The translations under genes were made by a program, and so were the position numbers. 64,000 nt of DNA from Ailanthus altissimus (Eukaryota > Streptophyta > Magnoliopsida > Sapindales > Simaroubaceae): NCBI GenBank assembly GCA_946807835.1, contig OX327694.1, positions 3,484,001-3,548,000 on the forward strand, written 5' to 3'. Under the pieces are notes generated by a model that worked only from the letters and a program-made list of their open reading frames with translations, did no database searches and had not been told where the DNA came from. Shown here one piece after another: positions 12,276-25,703 of the stretch (within the stretch, counting starts at the first letter, position 1; each line of letters begins with the position of its first letter).

Positions 12276-12820
12276 TGAAAATAATGAATTTGCAGAGAAA
12301 ATAATATTGAATTGTATTCCCAATGTAACAGTATTTTTTATATTACAATGAGATCATTGTCTCGAATATATATACATGAGAATACTACACTTTTGAGCCT
12401 AGCTTATGGCAAACATGCCCCTACAATCTTATTTTCTATTTTGTACTAGATTTAATGCTAGCCATTAGATTGTTAATTGGAGTACCATTGCCTTTAGGAT
12501 CTTGCCAGCAACCTGTATCAATTTTGGTCATCGGATCATCCTTTGCTGTACTAGTATTTTTACTAGCCATTGGATCATCCCTTATTGTACCAGTTTTTTT
12601 TTGCTAACCATTGAATCATCCCTTATTGTACCAGTCCTTTTAATAGCCATTAGATTGAGCTTGTTTGTCTTATTGTGCTTGAGTCCTTTTCTTGCAATAT
12701 TGTTACAATGGCAAAAGTAGCAGTAATAACTTTGCTCTGTAATTTGTAGCAGTAGGGGTATTGCTTAGCTTGCAAACCATCTACCATGGCTCTTGAGAAT
12801 ATATTTCATTTGTTTCAACA
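12276..12820 (-). repeat. Copia 3' LTR
   Basis: It aligns along its length with 33664-34216, for example CTATTTTGTACTAGATTTAATG near 12435 against 33822 and TTGTCTTATTGTGCTTGAGTCC near 12665 against 34051. On the minus strand it begins TGTTGAAACAAATG and ends TTATTTTCA. It contains internal 40-50 bp repeats of the type TAGCCATTRGATCATCCYTTRTTGTACCAGTC. It differs visibly from its partner, which indicates an old insertion. Confidence 0.85.
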
Positions 12821-14225
12821 TCCCCCATTAAGCTAGATGTCTCGGAGAAGACATTTAGCTTGCTTCTTAAGTAATTAAACCTATTATAGCTTAATACCTT
12901 GGTTACGATATCTGCAGGCTAGTTTAAGCTTGGAATGAACTCAATAATTAATTCTCCTTTGTATACTTTGTCTCTGATGAAGTGAAGGTCAATTTTGGAG
13001 TGTTTGGTTCTTGCATGATATATTGGATTTAAAGCAAAAGAGGTTGCATTAGTGTTGTCTGTCCATATCACAAGAGTTTTGCTTAGTTTAAGACCTAGTT
13101 CTTGAATTAGAGAATTAATCCAACTGATTTTTGCACTTTCTTTGGCCAAGGCTCTATACTCTAACTTAGCACTAGATCTTAACCCAACTGATTGTTTCTT
13201 TGAACTTTAAAAGATCAGATTGCCACCTAGATAAACCAAATATCCTTCAATTGACCTTCTATCATCCACATCACAGGTCTATTCAACATTTGTATATGTA
13301 GTCAGTTCCAATAATTAGGGTTTTCTCAATTCTAAACCAAAATCAATGGTTTCCTTAAGGTATCTAAGCATTCTTTTACAGGTCAACCAATGTGTGTCTA
13401 GGGGTGAGCTCATGAATTGGCTTAGTTTATTGGTAGTAAAGGTCAATTCTGGTCTAGTAAGGGTTGTTGAAAGGTTTCCCTTCTTGCTTGTTGAGTTTTA
13501 TTCCTGTTCTTAGAGGACTAAGGCTGCCATTACAGTTATACATGTTTGTCTTCTCTAGAATATCCTTAATGTATTTGGTCTTCTCCAGAAGATCTTTAAT
13601 GTATTTGGTATGTGACGAGAAAATAAACTATGTTGACTTGGTAACCTCAATCTCAAGGAAAGTGTAGGTTCTCTAAGTCTTTTAGAGCAAAGTTTGACCT
13701 TAACCTATTTATGAGGTCTATGATAGCTTCATATTTGCTCCCAGTCACTTGATATCACCTACATAAATCAGCAGCAAGGTTAAGTCTTTATTTCCTTTTT
13801 TTTAGAAACAAAGATGAGTCTGATTTGGTTTCATTGAAGCGCCACTTTATAAGAAACTCTCTTAGATTGTCAAACCACGCCTTAGGGCTTGTTTGAGGCC
13901 ATAAAGAGCCTTTTTCAGATTACATACAAAGGTTAGTCTCTCTTTGTCTACACACCTTTCAAGATGCTGCATATAGGCATCTACTGTGATCTCTCTATTT
14001 AGGAAAGCATTATTGATATCTATCTGTCTGAATGTTCAATCATTCATCAAGGCTAGTGTCAAGACTACTCTAATTGTGCATGGCTTAATAACTGGACTAA
14101 AAGTCTCTTGAAAATCAAGTCCTAGAGTTTGATGGAACCCTTTGACAAGAAATCTAGCTTTAAACCTTTCTATATTGCCATCTTCTTTGTGTTTGACCTT
14201 GAAAATTCACTTGTTACCAACTATT
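12821..14225 (-). pseudogene. Copia RNase H and reverse transcriptase C-terminal part
   Basis: RNase H text is at 13149-12919 (WINSLIQELGL, VIWTDNTNAT, HARTKHSKIDLHFIRDKV), followed by a decayed PADIVTK and RSKLNV tail. Reverse transcriptase text lies at about 14215-13700: ERFKARFLVKGFHQTLGLDF, FSPVIKPCTIRVVLTL, a RQIDINNAFLN motif and KKALYGLKQA. These are standard Copia signatures. Stops and frame changes occur throughout. The frame is cut at a VG-NK codon pair by repeat C at 14226. Confidence 0.85.
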
Positions 14226-16278
14226 TATCGGCGAAGCAAGATCCTGGCACGTGGGTGCATGCATGTGCAATTGTATCTATTGCCTAACGCAACAAAAATA
14301 TAAATTTTGTAATAAACACAATAAATAAATATATTAATCACATTAATATATTAATAAGGTTAGAGAATTCACCAAATGTGCAACGTTATACACGTATTTT
14401 TCTTGGAGTCCGCATGGAGACCAACTCATGTGCAATTCTAGTCACCAATACGGTGGGCTTGATGAGTTAGAACAGCAGTCTGATATTCAGCCTGAGATTA
14501 ACTCTTAATCTCCAAAATGGCCGAGAGTGAATTTACATCCTTTTCTCCAAAAGGATAAGAAATGGAGAATTTGGTGTAATTCATAATTACTCCAATTAAA
14601 AGCAGAGGGAAAAATGAAACAATTTCATTTTTTCTCTCTTCTTTTTTTTTTTCTTTTTCTTTTCTTCTTCTTTCTTTCTTCCTTCTCTTCTCTATTTCTT
14701 CTTCTCTTTTCTCTCCCTCGACCGAATGGCCAATTTCTTTCTTCTCTTTCTTTCTTTTGCTTCTTTATATATATATATATATATATATATAATTATATTA
14801 TATATTATATAATATAATATAAAAAAGAGAGAAAGAGAGAGAATGATTATTTAACAATTAAATAATCATAGTGTGTTCATGACCATTTTGCCCCTCATAA
14901 ACAGTTACCAACTTTACCCCCTAGTGGGTCTCACCAAATTCCACACTTAGATAAACTCAACTGAGGGTCCACAATACGCTACGTGTCCTTATACAATTAG
15001 TAAATAACAATTATTAACTAATTATTGTATTTAACACTTAAATACAGATATGCACGTATTCCCGTGGAATCGCTGAATATTGCTGAATTAAATAATTTAA
15101 TCCGGCACGTTGCCCCAGTGCACAACGAGTACACTCTATATTGCGGGACTCTCTAGGTCCTACGCCTGATTCGTCAAATGAAACTATTCTATGAGTCCGT
15201 AAGTAATGCCCTACGCACACGTCACAGATATACAAATCAGCGCGTTGAACCATACAAGCTGAGGTTACAACGCATACGTATAATCATTCCGTCATGATAT
15301 TCAAGATGTGCAAGGATATAGATTATCACTGTCAAATCCTCATGTGCTCATCCATGTCTTATCTCCAGACTTGTATCTCAATGAACAATATGCGCAAACT
15401 CCTTTGCCATATTGTTCGACCCTGGCGGAACTCTTTCCTGGGATAATTGCTTGTGGCCACAAGACTTTTTGAGATATAGTCTCAAAGCATCTGGATATCT
15501 AACTCCATATAGGAGCTGACGGATCCCATATTTGTACGCACCAGACTCTATAAGCATCGGACCATACCCAGCGGTCACACCATGAAAGGTCTGTGACATG
15601 TGTGGAACCAAAGTATAGTGGATCACTTACAAGCCCACCGTGGCACTCAGGTCAAAGGACCACGTATACTACTCAACTCAAGAGGACCCTCCGTTGACGG
15701 CTTACATTAAATGTCTATCGGAGGCCCTCGTGAGTCTGTTCCATATCCAGTTCTAACTGGACACCCATATGTCAATATGAGCTCTAAGCTCATGGTCGAT
15801 CAAGAACGACCATTTATACCCGTCAGATACGACATATGCTGATCTATATATAAAGGTATCCACCGATAGACCCACATCGGTAGAAATAGATCAGGGACTA
15901 TTATTCGAGAACATACTTGCGCAACATGCATTTTCTGGCACCCGATTGCAACTCTTGTAATTATGCAGTTACTAGTATATTCCTAGGTCTATGTCCCATT
16001 ACAAACAAAGCTCCAACTCTTGGATTTGCTAAGTATTATAACCAGCTAACACTTAACTGTGCTAACATTTAGCAATTATATGTCTCAGGGTGGCTGACTA
16101 TGAGCTTTTATCTAAACCCTTTAGATCTGATCTGAACTCCTTCAGATTTACAATATCTGTAATGTTACATGCATAATACCATATAAATTGATATTAACGA
16201 TTTAATGAGAATGTACACTTATATAAATACACAAGTATATGTACATTCAGGGATGGCACGTAAGCACCGACCCTAACA
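14226..16278 (-). mobile_element. TG...TA LTR-like repeat, copy C (reverse)
   Basis: On the minus strand it runs TGTTAGGGTCGG...CGCCGATA, 2053 bp, with flanking CTATT on both sides (14221-14225 and 16279-16283). The rejoined flanks restore the Copia reverse-transcriptase frame. It contains a pyrimidine-rich tract (14630-14720), a (TA)n run (14768-14790) and the family blocks GTTGCCCCAGTGCACAACGAG (about 15108) and GTGGATCACTTACAAGCCC (about 15618). The TG start, 5-bp duplication and absence of coding fit a solo LTR with a non-canonical TA end. Confidence 0.75.
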
Positions 16279-17153
16279 CTATTCTCATTTGAGTTGTTTA
16301 TGGGATAAAGTTCCAGGTTTGGTTTTGTATGAGAGCATAATATTCTTCTTTCCATGGCCTATTTCTAGTTGGTTTCTCTTATAGCTTCTTACACTGACTC
16401 TGGGATGTAAGGTGAGTTTGAACTGGTGGTTATGTATATTTTGGGTTTGTGTATTCTAGCTTTTGACCTAGTTATCTTGGGATGAGAGTTTATTATGAGG
16501 TGAGTTGATTGAGTGTTTGGGATTAGTTCTGTAACTTAAGGTTGTGTTTCACCATGGTTATTGTCATTGTTGTTAAGGCATGAATGAATTTTTTGATTCT
16601 GTTGTTAAACTGGTTTAATAGAGTTTGATATCTCATGTGGATCAGCATCAGTGTTATCTGTACAAGATGCTTAGACTTATTTTGAACTGACTCGGGTTAC
16701 CTTTCTAAATAGATGAATTACTGATAAAGTGTGCTGTCTATTTGTGAGGGGTTTTGAGTTTTGATTGTGAAGTTTTGATATATCTTAAAAAGAAAAAAAA
16801 AAACTCTCATTAAATACAACATGTCTGGCTACGTACTTTCTCTAATGAGTGTAGGCATATGTATCCCTTGTGTTTGGGATTACAGCCTATGAAGGAACAT
16901 TTAAAGGTGTGAAAATTAAGCTTGTTTTGATTATAAGGTCTCAGAAAGGGGTAGCATTCAGATCCAAAGATTTTTATGAATGTGTAATCTGATGAGTGGT
17001 GAAATAGGTTTTTTATCGGGTGAATTTTGGTTCAGTTGCTTTGATGGGAGTATGTTGATGTGGTAGGTAGAAGTGTGAATTGCTTCCTACCAATATTTGA
17101 GAAGCATACCAGCCTGAGCAATTAGCGTTAGAGAAGTTTCAATTAGGTGTCTG
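16279..17153 (-). pseudogene. Copia integrase C-terminal half and RT N-terminus
   Basis: Minus-strand text reads HRHLIETSLTLIAQAGM (17150 leftward), INILPSKQLNQNSP, then the FGCECYPF-like region near 16950 and the RT entry WKEEYYALIQNQTWNFIP near 16360-16300. This is the expected integrase-to-RT linker order in Copia. Multiple stops. It is bounded by repeats C and D, each inserted with its own short target duplication. Confidence 0.8.
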
Positions 17154-19256
17154 TGTTGAAATTTGTGCTTACGTGCCATCCCTTTATGTATAAATATTTA
17201 TTTAATATTTATACTAGTATTTTTATTTCATTAAATTGCTAATTATATTTTATATATGGTAAGGTGCTTGTAACATTTTAGACATTGTATAATCTGAAAA
17301 AGTTCGGATCTTGTTTAAATGAGTTTAGACTAGTGCTAAGAATTAGCAACGCTGAGAGTTATAAATGCTAAGAGTGGCACTGATAAGAGTTATCAGGTTA
17401 TAAGATTTAGGAATATCTAAAGAGTTAGAGTTTTGTCTGAAATGGGATAAAGACCTGAGAATATATTAGTAATGACGTAGTTGCAAAGAATTACAAATAG
17501 TGTTAGGAAATTTCATTATGCAAATATGTTCTCAAATATTATGTTCCTAATCTATCTTCACTGATGTTGGTTTGTCAGTGAATACCTTATAAATATATAG
17601 ATTGGTGTATATTTATATCTAGATGGTTAGTCTTAGGAGACCATGAGTTTAATGGAAACTCTTATAGAGATACAGGTATTCAGTAAAGACTAAATACTGA
17701 ACAAACTCAAAAAGACCTTTAATAGATATCCCATAAAGCCATCAATGGAGGGTCTTTTGAGTTGAGTAGTATTCATGGTCCTTTGACCTGAGTGCCACAG
17801 TGGGTTTGTAAGTAATCCACCATACTTTGGTTCCACACATGTCAGAAACCTTTTATGGTTTGACTGCTGGGTGTCGCTGGGTATGGTCCGATGTTGATGC
17901 AGTTCGGTGTGCATAGATATGAGATCCATCAGCTCATTTGGGTGAGTAATATATCATAACGCTCTAAAATTCTATTTTAGAAAGTTTTGTGGCCATAAGC
18001 AGTAATTCTCGAGAAAAGAGTTTAACCCTAGAGATAAATAATATCACAAAAGTGTTTGAGAATATTATTTATTGAAATAAAATTCTAGAGATAAGCTTTC
18101 GGTCCAGCCTATAAAGATTTGACGGTGTTTATCTATATCTCCGCTCTACCCAAATATAAATGATGGACGAATTATATGAATATGTTATAACCTCAACTTA
18201 TATGATCTAACGCACCGCTTTCTAATATCTGTAACATGTGTGTGGGGTATCATTCATAGATGTATGGAAGAGTTTTATATGACAATTCGGGCGTGGATCT
18301 AGATAGTCTCACAATATAAAGTGTACTCATTATGTACTGGGACAGCATTATGGATTGAACAATTTCATCTTAGAAATTCTAGCAAACCGAAAATATATTT
18401 CAGGACTCCTTAGGTTGTGCACTTGTTTAGACTTAAATGTTAAATACATCACTTAATTAGTTGGTAAGAGTTGTTAACTAATTAGATGTTAACAAGTGGC
18501 ATAATTTTGTTCTATAAATTATTTCACCGTGTATTCACCTATTAACCATGTTAATAAAATCAAATAAGGTAAAAAAAATTAAATATTCAATTAGTTTTTG
18601 AATAATTGAATAAATATTATTTAAATAAATAATAATATTTGTTTACTTATTTATTATTTTAGTATAGGTGGAAAACATATACCTAATTATGTATAATTGC
18701 CACCAAATATTATTTTTTAGTTTTTTGGTCACTTAATCAATTTTGAGAGCACTTGTGAAGTGCTTAACACACCTAAAAATTATTTTGAATAATTGATTAA
18801 CAAATGGTGAAGCAAAAACGTGTAAGGAGAGAGAATTAGAAAGAGTTTTTCTTTAAACAAAGTGTTGTGAGAAAAACTAGAGAGAGAGAAAAACTAGAGA
18901 GAATGAAAAATAAATTCTTCTTATTTTTCTTGCAAGAAACAAAACCTTGTTGCTGAAAATTTAGTTGCTATTATTCTAACTTCACAACCTCACCGGATTA
19001 TTGTGAACTACAATTGAGCAATAGTACACTTCAATGTGAGCTCAAAGTTAGAGCTAGGAAAAATTCGCGATTGAAATCTTCACCAAAGTTCTTCAAAGGT
19101 ATATTTTCTATCATCTTATATTATTAATGATATAAGTTACATGTGTATATATTGATCATATGCTTAATTTCGTTGCGTAATCGTGTATATGATACATGTA
19201 TTTAATTTTTTTAACATATACACAATCATATTTATACACACTAAAACATGTTAATA
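17154..19256 (+). mobile_element. TG...TA LTR-like repeat, copy D (forward)
   Basis: It begins TGTTGAAATTTGTGCTTACG and ends TGTTAATA, 2103 bp. Flanks are GTCTG (17149-17153) and ATCTG (19257-19261), a 5-bp duplication with one change. Rejoined flanks restore the Copia integrase text VERK-HRH. The middle carries the family's GTCCTTTGACCTGAGTGCCAC block at about 17780. The 3' end has purine-rich GAGAGAGAAAAACTAGAGAG text (18870-18905) and TTCGTTGCGTAATCG near 19169. Confidence 0.72.
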
Positions 19257-20511
19257 ATCTGTGCTTTCTTTCTATCTTACCACTTTAGTGATGTGTGTGG
19301 ACATAAATATCTTTGGCTAGTGCCCTTAAATGTTATTTATTGTTCAAGGGCTTTGAATTCTCCTCTTATGTCACTATATTCACTCTTTATCTTGTGTTCA
19401 GTAAGTTTTTCAACCTAAGTTTTATAGTTGATGAAGGTCTGCATGGTTTCTGATTTATTAGATAAAAGGTAAACCCAAGTGAAGTTTATGAAGTCATCTA
19501 CTATAGCTAGGTAGTATTATAACCTTTACTTGAGTTACAAAGGCAAGTCCTCACAGATCAATATGAATTAATTCAAGTGGTTTCTTTGTCTTAAATTTAG
19601 TCATTTTAAAGGAGAGTCTATGCATTTTTCTAAGTTGACAAGCTGAACAAAATGGAAGTTCAAATGCTGTAATGTTTTCATTTAATCCTTTTGAAAGAAA
19701 CTTACATTTTGACACTATTTTCTTGAAGATTTGATCCCAAGGATTTTTTTTAGCAAGTTTTTCTAATTCTAAACTCTTGGACTGACTCTTACTACAAGTA
19801 TTAAAGTAAAAGGAAAACATGGACATTGAATTAGGATTGATAGAGGTTGTGAATACACTTGTTGAAGATCCTAAGCTTGGACTGTACTTTGACTGACTTG
19901 AATTTATAACTAAACATTGCAACTAGTAAAGGTCATATTCATCTACTCCCAGAAGCATCACATTCCTCTGTTTCAAATCTTTAATAATACATTTTGATTC
20001 ATTAAATTCCACTATAACACCGTCATCACAGGCTAGCTTAGATATACTGATTAAATTATTGGTTATATTAGGAACAAATAGTATATCATTCAAAACAAGT
20101 TGGTTTATGTGTGAGTTATGTTGTGAGTGTATTAATTTGTGGCCAATAAGAGTGATGATGAGATTCTGACAATTACCTACTGCAAGAGTCTGTTTTCCTT
20201 TGTATCTATTGATAATATTGAGATTCTTCAAGTTATTACTGACATGGTTTATTACGCCATTGTTAAGGTACATACTCTATCTTCTTCTTCTGAGGTTCCC
20301 GCCATGTATGTTCTCATTGAATGATTTTGAGGGTTCATTTTTAGCACAAAGTCCTTTGTGAACCTGTGTCAATACTCAGCAGCACTATGCTTTCTTTTGA
20401 AGCAAATCTGATGCACTACATTATTGTTGTCATTGTTTCTTGTATCTTGTGGTCTTGATTTGGGTTGAGTGTTTGGCTGGTTGTTGTAGTGAGTATGATG
20501 AGTGTTATTTA
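19257..20511 (-). pseudogene. Copia protease, GAG-pre-integrase and integrase N-terminal part
   Basis: Reading right to left: decayed zinc knuckle (ICFKRKHSAAEY near 20390), protease-to-pre-integrase text at 20273-19923 (NGVINHVSNNLKNL, ILFVPNITNNLISISKLACDD, FNESKCIIKDL), then CSACQLRKMHRLSF (about 19650-19610) and LELIHIDL (19574-19551) opening the integrase core. Integrase continues with a decayed Asp-Asn-Gly-Gly-Glu-Phe motif (here DIRGEF) near 19400. The frame is broken between the two longest pieces near 19922. Confidence 0.85.
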
Positions 20512-22542
20512 TGTTAAAATTAGTGCTTACGTGCCATTTCAATATTATATGAATATTAATTGTTCAATATTTATACAAATAAGCATTTCAAATAAAACCA
20601 TTAATATTAAATATATATGGTAAGATGCTAGTAACATTCAAACACTGTATGATTTGAAAGAGTTCAGATCTAATTCAAAGGAGTTTGGATTAGTACTAAG
20701 AATTAGTTGTACTGAGACTTATAAATGCTAAAAGTTAGTACTGCTAAAAGTCGGCAGGTTATAAAAGTCAGCCAAATCTAAGGAGTTAGATCCTTGTCTA
20801 AAATAGAACAAAAACTTAAAGGTATACTAGTAATGACATAGTTGCAAAGTATTACAATATGTGCTAGGAAATGTCATTATGCAAGTATATTCTTAAACCA
20901 TATGTTCTTAATCTATTTTCATCGATGTAGGTCTGTTGATGAATCTCTTTTATATAAATCAGTGTATGTTTATATCTTTATAGTATAGATGGTTGTTCTT
21001 AGCTAACTATAAGCTTAGTGGAAGCTCGTATAGGCATGCAGGTATTCAGTAAAGACTGAGTACTGAACAGGCTCAATTATGACCTACAATAGACATTCCA
21101 TAAAGCCATTAATGGAGGGTCCTTTCAAGTTAAGTATTTTTTGTAGTCCATAGACTTAAGCACTATAGTAGGCATGTGAGTGATCCACTATACTTAGGTT
21201 CCACACATGTCAGAGACCTTTCATGGTCTGACCGCTGGGTGTCACTGGGTATATCTGATACTCGTGGAGTTCGGTGTGTGTAGATATAGAATCCGTCAAC
21301 TCTTATGGGTGAGTATTATATCTAGATGTCTCATGATTGTATTTCAGAAAGTCTTATAATCATAAGAAATACACTCAGGAAAAATGCTTCATGTGTCAAA
21401 AATAATATTACAAAAATATTTGCGGATATTTCTTTATCGGAATACGAATTTGGAGATAAGTTTTAAAATTGAGCATATGGAGACTTGACAGTGACAATCT
21501 ATATCTCTGCTCTTCTAGGATATAAATGACGGGGAGATTATATGAACATGTATTAGCCTCAACTTATATGGTTCAACAACCTATTTTGTTATTTCTCTAA
21601 TGTATGTGTGGGGCTAGGTTTATAAAATTACAGAAGAGTTCCATAAGATAAAATAGATGTGAACCTAAGGAGTCTCACTATATGAAGTGTACTTGTTATA
21701 CACTAAGATAGTGCACTAGATTGAATAGTTCAATCTAGAAAGTTTTTGAAAAAAATTAAAATTATTTCAATGTCTTTAATTTGTTAAGGCATGACATTTG
21801 GTATAATTTTATTGGTTCAATTTGTAAAGTATTAATATTTAAATTAGTAAAGAGTTGTCAATAATATTTTGCTTATAAAACATTTGAAAAGCCAAATTCA
21901 ATTCGTCATTTGCTTATATAATAAAGCAAGAGGTGATAATGTTTTATAACATATGGTAGCAAGCATTTTTTTATTCTTTTAAAATTCATTGTGGACGATT
22001 AAAGTACCAGCTTTATCATGTTTTAGTCTTTGAAAATTGACAAGCAAGAGGTGGCTTTTGATATCGACTAATTTCCTTTATAATCGGCCACCTAAAGGAA
22101 TTTGCCACCAAGCCATTAATTGAAGTATGACATGGGCATTTGATGCATTGTCATGCTTGAATTTTTAAGCCACTCAAATTGTTATGATTAGTTAAAATTA
22201 GTGGCGTGAAAAGCTATATAAATAGTTGAATTTTACCATAAGAAGTATTGCAATAATGAAGTAGAAAATGGTAAGGTTTTTGATAAAAGCTCCGAGAGAT
22301 ATAAAAGGGAAGCAATAGTTGCCTCAGATAAATTATTCTAGAGAGATTAATTAAGCTACCATTCTAGATCGAAAGATCCCACTGAGTCCTATACTAGAAC
22401 TGCATAAAGCACGCTTAGAGCATGAGTTCATTAACATTTCATTTACTGTGCATTTATGCATGTGATGTGTAAATTAAAAAATTAAAATGTACATATTCAT
22501 CCTATATACAACGCACTCTCAATTTGCTATCATTTGGTGATA
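20512..22542 (+). mobile_element. TG...TA LTR-like repeat, copy E (forward)
   Basis: It begins TGTTAAAATTAGTGCTTACG and ends GGTGATA, about 2031 bp. A good TATA box (CTATATAAATAG, about 22214-22225) lies about 320 bp from the 3' end, as expected for the U3/R boundary of an LTR. The family block GTCAGAGACCTTTCATGGTCTGACCGC is at about 21208. GTTATT occurs just outside each end (about 20504-20509 and 22546-22551), but the spacing is not clean, so the ends are good to about 5 bp. Confidence 0.7.
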
Positions 22543-22693
22543 AAAGTTATTGTTTTTCATTTTAGTTTGTCATGGTTTTTTATTGTTCTAGTAGGATTGG
22601 GTAAAGTTGGCATTGAAACTGATTGGTAGTTGGTAAGATTCTTTACTTGTGTTTTGTTTAAGTCCATGCTCTTAATGAGAAGAAGAGCGTATA
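22543..22693 (-). pseudogene. Copia gag C-terminal fragment
   Basis: Minus-strand text ALLLIKSMDLNKTQ, then SVSMPTLPNPTRT, is the usual low-complexity gag tail after EVQSLLLNHE-type residues. Its left part (in gag order) continues across the chromovirus at 33003: AEVY-ALLL rejoins in frame at the GTATA duplication. Confidence 0.75.
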
Positions 22694-25544
22694 TGTAGTA
22701 ACCAGTATCCACGACTGGTAAGAATAAGTATTTATATATGTATAAATATACGTATTTTATTTGTATGTTGGTGATACTTGAATTATATATTATTATTAGT
22801 AATATTTTTATAGGTTAAGGATATACGATTAGTATTGGGTTTATTTGTATGACTTTAGATTTATTTTAGGGACCAAATTGTTATACTTTGAAAGTTTTGG
22901 GGGCAAATTCGTAAATATCAAAAATTAGCCTCTTAGTATAAAAATATACTTTTAAACCCTAATTTACCATTTTTAGGTCGAGCTACCCATTTTAAGAGAG
23001 AGAAGAGAGAAATAGAGGAGAGAGAAAGAGGAGAAGAAGAAGAAAAAGAAGAAGAAATTGGAAATTTGAATTTCAAGAGGTATATCATACGTATTTCTCA
23101 ATTTATTGGTATTAATTAAGTTAATTCCTTTAAGTTTTGATTTCTGAAAATATGTATAATTGAGGATTTGTTGTGTATTTCGTAAGATCATATGAGAATT
23201 GATGATGATCTATAAGATAGTTTGATAAATCATGATGAATTATGGAATTTCTGCTGGATAACCTCTTGATCTAGGAATTTTATAAATTGTTGTGATTCGA
23301 TTCTGGTTTTGAATTTTGAGTATATGAAATTAAACATGTTTAGGATCATCTGAGACTTTGAATCGACTGAAAATCTCGGAAATTGAATTTGTAGTGAATT
23401 TACCAAAATGACCCTGGAATTCTGGAAATTTCCTGTGTAAACAGTATGATACAGTGGAAAATAATTTTTGACCTGCTGAATGATCTTTAAAAAATTACGA
23501 ATTTGTGGAATATGATAATTTTATATGTCTAATATGATATACTCGGAATTGAGAATTTGGATCAATGTGGTTGAAGTGTTATGAATTTCTAAAGTGTATC
23601 AGCTCATTGTAGTATTTGATTAACAGATTTTTAAAGTTATGGAATAAAATAGTTTTAAAATACTTTTGGCAGTTATTTGGAAGCCAAATATTTATCATGG
23701 ACTGAGATATGTATCAAGAGTAATTATGTGGTAGTTTTATAATTTTTGAGTTAGTATATGATTTTATAAAATTGGGAGATTGAATACTGTTCAGTAAGTA
23801 TCTTGATCCTGTCAGGTTTGTAGTTTGGATTCGATGGTGTGTATGGAATGGATTGTGTAGGAATTTTGATATAATATTCATATATAAGAATTATATATGA
23901 GTCAAGAATGATATATTCTGATTTTGGAGTAATTGGACATCATTTGATGTATTAGAAATTTTTGTTAAGTGTAAGTGGTCAGAATGACAGGTTTTGAGAA
24001 ACCAAATATTTAGACCAATTTGATGTGATAAATGCATTGTGTATAATTTTGTAAGCTATTTAAAGTATTTTGTGTGAATTGTGAGGCTTATGAAAGGATT
24101 AATCTCCATTGATAGGTTAAGGAGATTTAAGCCTTGTAGCTGAAAGTGTTAAGAGGTAAGTATACTAGACTTTTTACTGAAATCACAATAAACATAGTAA
24201 TTGTTTTGTATGATTTTGCAAATGGGGTTAAGAATATGTTTATGTTATGTCAAAGTATATTTTGATATGAAATATGAATATATGTTTCTGAATGTGAGCA
24301 TTGACATTGAGCATGGACATACATGTGTTTTTGTAAGTGAGCTTTCAAAATAAGATGTGTTTAATAAAGAAAGCTTTTGAAGTGTAATATGTCCATGAGA
24401 AATATTTTGTATTTTGAGGGTACATGAACTCACTGTTAACTTAGTAGGCATTTTATGTGATTTGTGGAGCCTTTATGTGTGGCCTTTCCTTTGGGATGGG
24501 TATATGTTATGTGTTCCGTATGTAGGGAGGATCCTATTGGTACCTAAAGGAAGAATGAGTCATCACATTCGTGTGGTGGCGTATTGGTGCATGTGAGAGG
24601 ACTCACCAATGATCAGGGTGAGGGTTTGGCTTTTACCTTCGGGCATAAGCATTATATATGTGTTATTCAAGACCTCACTTGTACTATTCCTCTCATACGG
24701 TATGTCACCTACGAGTGACATTTGGCTCATTATGTGATATGTGATATGTAAGTCCTACTAAGTAGTAGTTGAGTGATGGTATTCCTATTATGTGTTTTGA
24801 AAGAATGTGTAAGCACTTACATGATATGTGATTTGATAAGATTATGATTTTGATTGATCACAGCATATCATACATATGCATTGTGTACATATATGTATTT
24901 GTATTTGATATATGAAAAATTAGTATGCTTACTGAGTTTTATACTCATTATAGTTTATGGTGATTTCAGGTAAATAAGGTGCATGTGTGCTTAGCGGATT
25001 TGGCAAGGCTTCTGCTGTTCCTTGGGTTCCCTAAGTTGCTAGGTTGTTGTGTGTTTCATTTAGGGACACGTGGGATAGGATATTTGGTTTGTCCCTATTG
25101 AATAAATACTTATGTATTATTTCATTGTGTGTGGATTGGATTTGGTTTAAGTTTTATAAAGTGTGGTTATTGGATGATTTTAAGTAAGAATTTGCAATGG
25201 ATATATTCTGGGCTCCCGGTAACAAAGTTGCTACTGGTGACGTAGTAGAGTGTTAATCTCTGAGAAAACTCTGCGTATCTCCGGTTTAATAATTGTCCCA
25301 GTCATAATTCAATTGCTATAATTCTGAAAGAAATTGAAATGAATGTTTAAATATTGTCAAGAGAAGTTTATATTTATATGTTAGGTTATGGTTGATTTTA
25401 GTGTTGAACTTACTAGCAACTTGCTAAGGATTTCTGTGTTGAATGAAAATTGAAAATTTTGTGTAATATTATTTATGAGTGCACATGCAGTGAATGAATG
25501 TAAGTGATGTCGTGTGTCGGATCTTTTGGGTCTGGGGCGTGACA
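22694..25544 (+). repeat. Chromovirus 5' LTR
   Basis: 2851 bp. It has a purine-rich tract (about 22996-23055), which carries several of the differences from the 3' copy. Small frames inside, such as that near 24414-24596, recur identically in the other LTR and resemble no known protein. TG/CA ends. Confidence 0.95.
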
Positions 25545-25552
25545 GCTATTAG

Positions 25553-25564
25553 TGGTATCAGAGC
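25553..25564 (+). promoter_or_regulatory. Primer binding site (initiator Met tRNA)
   Basis: TGGTATCAGAGC, eight bases after the LTR end, is complementary to the 3' end of plant initiator methionine tRNA and primes minus-strand DNA synthesis. Confidence 0.95.
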
Positions 25565-25703
25565 TAAGATATGATTCTGTAGACTTTATGTGTCTAGTGA
25601 AGGGAACCCAGCCGATGCCAAATCCTTAAGATTGTATGTGTGCTTATTTATGTATATTGATTTATTTGATATCTTACTTACTTATCTTTGTGATTTTGAA
25701 AAG

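Noticed and set aside
24245..24596. Small frames repeated at 31699-32050
   Set aside because: They are identical because they lie in the two LTRs of the chromovirus; no resemblance to a protein.
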